A DNA stretch of 9,289 nt from Pseudomonadota bacterium (GTDB lineage Bacteria; Pseudomonadota; Gammaproteobacteria; Xanthomonadales; Rhodanobacteraceae): assembly GCA_021787175.1 (NCBI GenBank), contig JAJYMF010000104.1, positions 1-9,289 of the forward strand. Direction: 5' to 3'. How positions within the stretch are numbered: position 1 is the first letter of the stretch; each line of letters begins with the position of its first letter. The notes under the pieces were generated by a model. That model was not told where the DNA came from and did no database searches. It saw only the letters and a list, made by a program, of their open reading frames with translations. Positions 4,983-9,289 of this stretch are shown here, in pieces. The position numbers and the translations under genes were made by a program.

Positions 4983-6625
4983 GCCTCTTCCTCATCCGGC
5001 GGCACCAGCGGTTCGAGCGGATGTTCGCGTGCCTCGAGCTGGGCGGCTTCGACCGAGGGCGTGCGCCATCCGGAGCGGACACCCCACAGGTAGAACACCA
5101 GGCCGATCACGGCGACGGTGACCAGATCCCAGCCGTAGGGCAGGTAGCCCTTGCCGCCGAACGCGGTGCTGCCCAGCCAGGAGACCGCGGCCAGCGTGGG
5201 CAGGTAGCACACCAGCCACCACGCGCCCTTGAGCTGGCGGCCGAAGTCGTGCCAGCCGGCTTTGGCCTGGTAGTGGAAATACACCGGCAGCGCCACGACC
5301 ATCAGCAGGATGATCTCGCCGGTCAGCGGCCACTTGGCCCAGTACAGCAGCTCGGTGGACATGATGAAGGCGATGCCGGCCAGCCACGGCAGACCGGCGA
5401 GGCGCAGCGGGCGGTGCAGCTCGGGCGCGGTGCGACGCAGGGTCATCACGCTGACCGGGCCGGTGAGGTAGGAGATGATCGTCGCCACTGAGATCACCGC
5501 CGCCAGCGTGCCCCAGCCGCGGAAGAAGAACAGGAACAGATAGGACACGACGAGGTTGAGCCACATCGCCGGGCGCGGCACGCCCCACTTCGGATGCAGG
5601 CGGCCGAACACCTTCGGCAGCGTGCCGTTGCGCTCCATGCCGTAGATCATCCGCGCGGTGGTCGCGGTGTAGGTGATGCCGGTGCCGCTGGGGCTGATGA
5701 AGGCATCGGCGTAGAGCAGGATCGCCAGCCAGTTGAGGTTGACGATGATCGCCAGTTCGGCGAACGGCGAGCGGAAGTCGATGCCGTGCCAACCGGCCTT
5801 GGCCAGCATCGCCGGCGGCACCGCGCCGAGGTAGGCCACCTGCAGGATCACGTAGACCACGGTCGCCAGCGCGATCGACCCGAGGATCGCGAAGGGAATG
5901 CTCTTGCCCGGATCGCGCGCCTCGCCGGCCAGGTTCACCGGACTCTGGAAGCCGTTGAAGCTGAACACGATGCCGGCGGTGGCGACCGCCGTCAGCACCG
6001 CGGCGAAGTCCAGCGCATGCGTGCCGCCATGCACGCCGACCGCGAAGTTGCCGCGATGGAAACCGCTGGCGATCAGGGCGATGCCGGTCGCGGCCGGCAC
6101 CACCAGCTTGATCACCGTGATCGCGCTGTTGGAGCGCGCAAAGAGCTTCACGCTCCAGAAGTTGATCAGGAAGTACACGATCACCAGCGCCGCGGCGATG
6201 ATCAGACCCGGCGGCGTCAGCTCCTTGCCGACGTACAGCGCCTGCGCCCAGGCGTAGGGCCACGAGGCCATGTACTGCACCGAGGCCTCGGCCTCGACCG
6301 GGATCACCGAGACGATCGCGATCCAGTTGGCCCAGGCGGCGATGAAACCCACCAGTGAGCCGTGCGAGTAGTGGCCGTAGCGCACCATGCCGCCGGACTC
6401 GGGAAACATCGAGCCCAGTTCGGCATAGGTCAGCGCGATGGTGGTGATGATCGCCGCGCCCAGTACCCACGCCCAGACCGCGCCGGGGCCGGCCAGCCCG
6501 GCCGCGCGCCAGGCGCCGAACAGCCAGCCCGAGCCGATGATCGAGCCTAGTCCGGTGAACATCAGCGCCCAGGGGCCGACCTCGCGGCGCATCGGAATGG
6601 CAGCGGAAGCGTGGGGTTGCGACAT
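4961..6625 (-). CDS. APC-superfamily amino-acid permease, YveA (aspartate:H+ symporter)-like
   Basis: This 554-residue inner-membrane transporter has about 12-14 hydrophobic segments. The first helix is broken at GSIIGSGW (27-34), the APC-family substrate-binding signature. Loop segments such as YAELGSMFPESGGMVRYGHY, NFWSVKLFA, NGTLPKVFGRLHP and LKGAWW resemble what I recall of the Bacillus subtilis YveA aspartate/glutamate:proton symporter group. An acidic amino acid is therefore the best substrate guess, but residue-level specificity cannot be read here. The C-terminus is hydrophilic and acidic (EPLVPPDEEEAERITGR). The start is ATG 6623-6625, with AGGAG on the minus strand (complement of 6632-6636) six bases upstream. 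The gene converges on brnA and follows the restriction gene in the same direction, but 165 bases and a candidate promoter separate them. Uptake of aspartate would fit the aspartate-derived methionine pathway nearby, but that link is only suggestive. Confidence 0.85.
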   Translation of the reverse strand: MSQPHASAAIPMRREVGPWALMFTGLGSIIGSGWLFGAWRAAGLAGPGAVWAWVLGAAIITTIALTYAELGSMFPESGGMVRYGHYSHGSLVGFIAAWANWIAIVSVIPVEAEASVQYMASWPYAWAQALYVGKELTPPGLIIAAALVIVYFLINFWSVKLFARSNSAITVIKLVVPAATGIALIASGFHRGNFAVGVHGGTHALDFAAVLTAVATAGIVFSFNGFQSPVNLAGEARDPGKSIPFAILGSIALATVVYVILQVAYLGAVPPAMLAKAGWHGIDFRSPFAELAIIVNLNWLAILLYADAFISPSGTGITYTATTARMIYGMERNGTLPKVFGRLHPKWGVPRPAMWLNLVVSYLFLFFFRGWGTLAAVISVATIISYLTGPVSVMTLRRTAPELHRPLRLAGLPWLAGIAFIMSTELLYWAKWPLTGEIILLMVVALPVYFHYQAKAGWHDFGRQLKGAWWLVCYLPTLAAVSWLGSTAFGGKGYLPYGWDLVTVAVIGLVFYLWGVRSGWRTPSVEAAQLEAREHPLEPLVPPDEEEAERITGR

Positions 6626-6731
6626 GCGCTACTCCTGCGGGCGACGGGCGTCGCCGGTCATGGCACGGATCGAACGGGATCCCCGAATCACGCGGTGCGC
6701 GGCAAAGGCCTGGTCACGGCATGACGCCCGG

Positions 6732-6760
6732 ATTGTCGCAGCCGCGAGCGGCGCTGTCAG
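6732..6760 (-). promoter_or_regulatory. Candidate promoter of the permease gene
   Basis: On the minus strand CTGACA (complement of 6755-6760, 5 of 6 to the -35 consensus) is followed after exactly 17 bases by GACAAT (complement of 6732-6737, 4 of 6 to the -10 consensus). Transcription would begin near 6725, leaving a leader of about 100 bases before the permease ATG. The spacer is very GC-rich and itself contains a small palindrome. Confidence 0.45.
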
Positions 6761-6790
6761 CACGCGGTGCCTGCCGCCCTGCCGTGGCTC

Positions 6791-9289
6791 TCAGTCTTCA
6801 AGCGACAGATCGCCCTGCGCATGCGTCGTCAATGCGGCACGTGCCCGCGAGAACGACAGCAACTCGCTCATGCGCGCGCCTTTCTGCTGCCAGTCGTGGA
6901 ACAGGGACTCGCCGACCAAGGCGTAATGCCACGCGCGTTCACCGCGCAGATCGGGGGCCAGCGCATTGATCCGTTCGCACCAGGTCACTGCGGCCTTCAG
7001 TTTGCGCTGCACATTGGGGTGCGTGACCTGTTGCTGCGCCTTGGTTTCGACGAGGTAGATGCCGTCACCCGTGCGCACGATGAAATCGGGTATGTACAAC
7101 GCCGGCAGGCCGTCATCCCTGACATAGCGAAGCCGTACGAAGTCGTGGCGGTTCTCGCTGATCTTGCAGAATGCCTCCACGCTGGCGTCCGCCTGTGCCC
7201 GTTCGATGAACGCACGTTCCAGCCCGCCGCTGCGCGTGGGGTAGGGCAGGCGTTCGTAGATGCACTTGGACACTTCCACAGATGCACTCTTGCGCACCAT
7301 CAGCCGGGGCACTTCCGATAGCCGGCGATGGAGAACCTCGGTGGAACCGGTCGTGCTGCGCTCCTCGGCGCGGACCAGCGCCAGTCCGAAGATGCGCACG
7401 ATGTGCTCCACCACCGGCTGCAGCAGAAGCAGGCGCCAGCCCTCGTCTGCGAAGGGTTCGAATGTTTCGGCGAACAGCCGCTCGCGGATGTAATCGTCCA
7501 GCGCCGTCGCCAGCGCGACCGTATTCATCTGCAAGTAGGGCGTGGCCAGATGGTCGGCGATGCGGTTGCCCGTGGGCAGCGGCTGGCTCAGCGCCTGGCC
7601 GATGCGCCGCGTCAGTCGCGACAGCAGCTCGTTGTAGCCGCTGACATTCATCGCCACGCCGTCGACACGGTAATCGCCGAACAGGGTGCTGCTCTGCAGG
7701 TCCTGGGAGGTGAAGGTGTCGCCCTTGCCCAGCAGATCGGCCAGCTTCGCGCGGCTCATCGCCGCGAACGGCGGCAGTGCGGCGATGTCGATCGGCAGGT
7801 GTTCGATGTTCTCGTCCGCCTCGCGCAGGATGAACGGGATGGCGAAGTCGTACTTTTCATAGTCATCGCGCAGTTCGGCGGCGATCAGGTCGCCGATACT
7901 GCTGCCCTCGTCATCATCGCCGGTGCTGCCGACCAGGCCTTCGTGCATCAGTTCATCGTAGAAACTCTGGAACGCCGGATGCTCGACGATCGAGAGGATG
8001 TCGATCAGGCTGCCCGGCTCCTCGCCGCGGTTGATCCGTTCGCGGTTCTCGCGCTTGAGGTCGGCGTATTCCGGATCGCGCCACATCAGCCGCAGGCCGC
8101 GGCCGATGGTCTGCTCCAGCAGAATCTGCGCCTGGCTGGAACGCAGCGGCACGATCACGCAGATGTTGTTGACATCGAAACCCTCGCGCAGCATCAGCAC
8201 GCTGACGATCACCCGCGGCTGCGCATGTTTGTCGACGTTGAACAGGCGCTGCCGCAGCGGCGCCCAGTCCTTCTCGCCCAGTTCCGCTTTTTTGCCGGAA
8301 TCGACGGTCAGCACGTCGGCTTCGTGCAGGCCTTCGTCGAGCAGGAATTCCGTCACCAGCGGCGATACCGTGGTGTCCTCGCACACCACCAGCATCTTCG
8401 GGTGGCGGGTGGCGTCGATGCGGGCGAAATCCGCCTCCAGCTTGCACAGCTTCTGCAGGCCGGCACGCAGCATCACGCGCTGGCCTTCGGAGAGCCGCAC
8501 ATTGCCGTCGTCGTCGCGCTCGGCCTTGAACTCCAGCGGCAGCGCGCCAAGTTCCTTGCGCTTGTCCAGTACCAGCGATTTCACCAGCCCGAGGCGCATC
8601 GCCGCCTTCAGGTCGAAGTCCACCACGATGTGCGGAAAGTAGATCTTGCGCCGGTTCCTGCCGCCGCCGGCGTCGTTGTAGGGCGTGGCGGAGAAATCCA
8701 CCTGCACGAAGCCCCGGCCCTTGCCTTCGGCGATGATCGACAGGCTCTTCTGCCATTCGACCTCACTGGTCTCGCCTTCCTTTTTCAGTTCGTGGATGTG
8801 GTGCGCTTCGTCGTTGAACACCATCAGGTCGGGCAGATCGGCGAGATAGGACAGCATGTTGCCGCGCGCCCAGCGGCGGTCGAGCACGTCGAGGCTGTTG
8901 CCGGCGGCGCGCCCCGGCGTCAGCGGCAGCACGTTGTAGGCCACCGCGGCGGCATCGGCGACCATGCCGGGCGCGGCGATCTGTTCGGCACCCTCCGGTG
9001 CGGCCTCTTCTTCGGCCTCGCTGAGCAGGTGCCAGTTGGTGATCGCGATCATGCCGTTGCCGGTGGCTTTCAGGCCGATCTCCTGTTTCATGCACACGTT
9101 GCCGCGCACGAATTGCGCCACGCGCTCGCGCCGCGCCGGCGGTGTGAACAGCGCGCCGTAGCTGGCGATGTCGGAGCTGGCGAAGTCGCGGCTCTTGTCC
9201 TCGCATTCCTTGCCGAGGAACGCATCGAGCAGGCGCTCGTACACGATCAGCCCCGGTGCCACGATCAGGAAGCGGCGGGTGAAACGCGG
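6791..9289 (-). CDS. Type III Res-like restriction endonuclease / SF2 helicase, N-terminus missing
   Basis: This frame is open to the right edge and gives 832 residues of a DNA-translocating restriction subunit. It begins RRFLIVAPGLIVYERL, which fits helicase motif Ia, so the Walker A motif must lie just outside. DEAHH (8798-8812) is the Walker B motif, and FSATPY (8678-8695) is motif III. SVLMLREGFDVNNI and QTIGRGLR (8090-8113) are motifs V and VI. Near the C-terminus IPDFIV (Asp codon 7085-7087) followed by VETK (Lys codon 7040-7042) forms a PD-(D/E)xK nuclease site. Helicase then nuclease is the Res layout. It should cleave unmodified DNA with a Mod methyltransferase, not visible here; mod would be expected upstream, beyond the edge. 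Some stand-alone Res-like nucleases have the same domains, so the type III label is provisional. Apparent starts such as GTG 9262 are internal. Confidence 0.85.
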   Translation of the reverse strand, partial: PRFTRRFLIVAPGLIVYERLLDAFLGKECEDKSRDFASSDIASYGALFTPPARRERVAQFVRGNVCMKQEIGLKATGNGMIAITNWHLLSEAEEEAAPEGAEQIAAPGMVADAAAVAYNVLPLTPGRAAGNSLDVLDRRWARGNMLSYLADLPDLMVFNDEAHHIHELKKEGETSEVEWQKSLSIIAEGKGRGFVQVDFSATPYNDAGGGRNRRKIYFPHIVVDFDLKAAMRLGLVKSLVLDKRKELGALPLEFKAERDDDGNVRLSEGQRVMLRAGLQKLCKLEADFARIDATRHPKMLVVCEDTTVSPLVTEFLLDEGLHEADVLTVDSGKKAELGEKDWAPLRQRLFNVDKHAQPRVIVSVLMLREGFDVNNICVIVPLRSSQAQILLEQTIGRGLRLMWRDPEYADLKRENRERINRGEEPGSLIDILSIVEHPAFQSFYDELMHEGLVGSTGDDDEGSSIGDLIAAELRDDYEKYDFAIPFILREADENIEHLPIDIAALPPFAAMSRAKLADLLGKGDTFTSQDLQSSTLFGDYRVDGVAMNVSGYNELLSRLTRRIGQALSQPLPTGNRIADHLATPYLQMNTVALATALDDYIRERLFAETFEPFADEGWRLLLLQPVVEHIVRIFGLALVRAEERSTTGSTEVLHRRLSEVPRLMVRKSASVEVSKCIYERLPYPTRSGGLERAFIERAQADASVEAFCKISENRHDFVRLRYVRDDGLPALYIPDFIVRTGDGIYLVETKAQQQVTHPNVQRKLKAAVTWCERINALAPDLRGERAWHYALVGESLFHDWQQKGARMSELLSFSRARAALTTHAQGDLSLED

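Noticed and set aside
5594..6358. Plus-strand open frame of about 250 codons opposite the permease
   Set aside because: The product is rich in Arg, Asp, His and Gly with no hydrophobic core, typical of an antisense shadow; the minus strand carries an unmistakable membrane transporter.
9260..9262. GTG as the start of the restriction gene
   Set aside because: Upstream codons to the window edge stay in frame and encode RRFLIV, part of the same helicase strand, so the true start lies outside the window.

Overview
The window is GC-rich, densely coded Gram-negative DNA. The metX-metB-hom operon, with a short divergent MetX and a SAM-I riboswitch in front, together with the protein style and codon use, suggests a gammaproteobacterium of the Xanthomonadales (Lysobacterales), perhaps a Rhodanobacter/Dyella/Lysobacter-like organism. 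That placement is inferred from gene content and recall, not from a search.

Layout. (1) Positions 1-206, minus strand: the first 68 codons of prfC (peptide chain release factor 3), with a perfect TATAAT -10 upstream. (2) 207-760: a non-coding spacer holding at least five copies, in both orientations, of a short dispersed palindromic repeat, plus a 10-bp hairpin. (3) 766-1017: the control region of the methionine operon. It has two exact tandem copies of ACGTCTAT, a sigma70-like promoter (TTGACG, 17 bp, TAGAGT), and a SAM-I (S-box) riboswitch whose P1 closes perfectly (828-834 with 934-940). (4) 1018-4338: metX-metB-hom, tightly packed and probably translationally coupled. Homoserine dehydrogenase makes homoserine, MetX acylates it (probably with succinyl-CoA) and MetB condenses the product with cysteine to cystathionine. 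The riboswitch would close the loop by sensing SAM, the end product. (5) 4374-4923: a BrnT/BrnA toxin-antitoxin pair. The BrnT toxin gene carries an apparent one-base deletion near 4518; the BrnA antitoxin gene is intact and a palindromic candidate operator sits in front. (6) 4961-6625, minus strand: an APC-superfamily amino-acid permease resembling the YveA aspartate:proton symporter group, with its own candidate promoter. (7) 6791-9289, minus strand: the C-terminal ~832 residues of a type III Res-like restriction endonuclease/helicase (DEAH box, SAT motif, motif VI, C-terminal PD-ExK nuclease). Its N-terminus and any methyltransferase partner lie beyond the right edge.

Regions 2-4 look like core chromosome with elaborate methionine control. 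From about 4370 rightwards there are more accessory-type genes (toxin-antitoxin, restriction). I see no tRNA, rRNA, CRISPR array, transposase or phage gene. The points most worth a second look are the possible two-layer control of the met operon, the broken toxin next to its intact antitoxin, the repeat cluster, and the incomplete restriction locus.
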